A stretch of 64,000 bases of DNA from Pontederia crassipes (lineage: Eukaryota; Streptophyta; Magnoliopsida; Commelinales; Pontederiaceae): assembly GCA_030549335.1 (NCBI GenBank), contig JAUKPH010000018.1, forward strand, positions 5,642,001 through 5,706,000, written 5' to 3'. Position numbers and translations under genes: made by a program. The notes under the pieces are model-generated. The model saw nothing but the letters and a program-made list of their open reading frames with translations. It ran no database searches and was not told where the DNA came from. Position 1 is the stretch's first letter; the number at the start of each line of letters is the position of its first letter. This document shows, piece by piece, positions 63,643-64,000 of the stretch.

Positions 63643-64000
63643 CTAATCCCCAAGAGCGTTATCTTTGATTGTAACGGTTCAACTTCGGTTTGAAATAGAG
63701 TTCAAGTTCTAAAGATCTATCACCTCTTAGGGCACCCAAAGGTTGTAATAAGTGTCTATAACTTTTAGCTTTGCTCCTTACTCTAAGACTCTAATCCCCA
63801 AGAGCGTTATCTTTGATTGTAACGGTTCAACTTCGGTTTGAAATAGAGTTATAGTTCTAAAGATCTATCACCTCTTAGGACACCCAAAGGTTGTAATAAG
63901 TATCTATAACTTATAGCTTTGCACCATACTCAGACTCTAATCCCCAAGAGCGTTATCTTTGATTGTAACGGTTCAACTTCGGTTTGAAATAGAGTTAAAG
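63643..64000. repeat. Satellite array to the window end
   Basis: About two and a half monomers in normal order. AAGTGTCTATAACTTTTAG is at 63750. A 2-bp deletion (ACTCAGACTC) near 63929 resembles the one near 24265, but the surrounding variants differ. The array runs off the window, so its right end is not seen. No gene is visible. Confidence 0.93.

Noticed and set aside
1-64000. A CRISPR array
   Set aside because: Whole 148-bp units repeat with no unique spacers between short repeats, and there are no cas genes.
1-64000. 5S rDNA or another tandem gene array
   Set aside because: No 5S internal promoter boxes or other RNA-gene motifs are visible in the monomer, and there is no alternation of conserved gene and variable spacer.
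1-64000. A CENP-B box in the monomer
   Set aside because: CTTCGGTTTGAAATAG shares only TTCG with the box; the required A and CGGG positions do not fit.
1-64000. Telomeric repeats marking a chromosome end
   Set aside because: No TTTAGGG or TTAGGG tandem runs were seen; TTAGG occurs only once per monomer, in CTCTTAGG.

Overview
This window is almost entirely one tandem satellite DNA. A monomer of 148 bp, about 36% GC, repeats head to tail in a single orientation from base 1 to base 64000, roughly 427 copies. The only non-satellite sequence is a 762-bp insert at 4256-5017, which is the 3' end of an LTR retrotransposon, probably Ty3/gypsy-type. There are no intact protein-coding genes, no rRNA or tRNA genes and no CRISPR array. 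The monomer length does not divide by 3 and stop codons recur, so the array stays closed in all frames. A near-nucleosomal monomer, nested higher-order repeats (HORs), an LTR-element fragment with plant-like features and the absence of genes suggest a plant centromeric, pericentromeric or other heterochromatic block. The species cannot be named from this sequence, and centromere identity is inference.

Layout. (1) 1-4255: heterogeneous monomers, opening with a ten-monomer HOR unit of 1478 bp. (2) 4256-5017: truncated retroelement (74 bp of internal sequence including the polypurine tract, then a complete 688-bp LTR). (3) 5018-16200: the left block is repeated at an offset of about 6083 bp (1-4255 matches 6083-10338), and 5.5-7.95 kb recurs at an offset of 6487 bp. 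Full ten-monomer units lie at 6083-7561, 12570-14048 and 14049-15527. (4) 16201-16276: a scrambled monomer marks a junction between array domains. (5) About 16.3-24.2 kb: an eleven-monomer HOR of 1617 bp, marked by one monomer with an 11-bp deletion. (6) About 24.2-29.15 kb: less ordered monomers. (7) About 29.15-38.7 kb: a 22-monomer HOR of 3256 bp. (8) 33586-49966: an 8140-bp (55-monomer) tandem duplication that looks almost identical between copies. (9) About 50-57.2 kb: a 17-monomer period of 2516 bp. (10) 57221-63642: another 3256-bp duplication, then array to the end.

The two halves have different histories. The left 24 kb carries repeated indel variants, an insertion, a scrambled junction and mosaic blocks. 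The right 40 kb stays in 148-bp register with a net change of only a few bases. This fits older, rearranged array on the left and recently amplified, homogenised array on the right. All coordinates and periods come from reading the sequence by eye. Block edges marked 'about' are uncertain by up to a few hundred bases.
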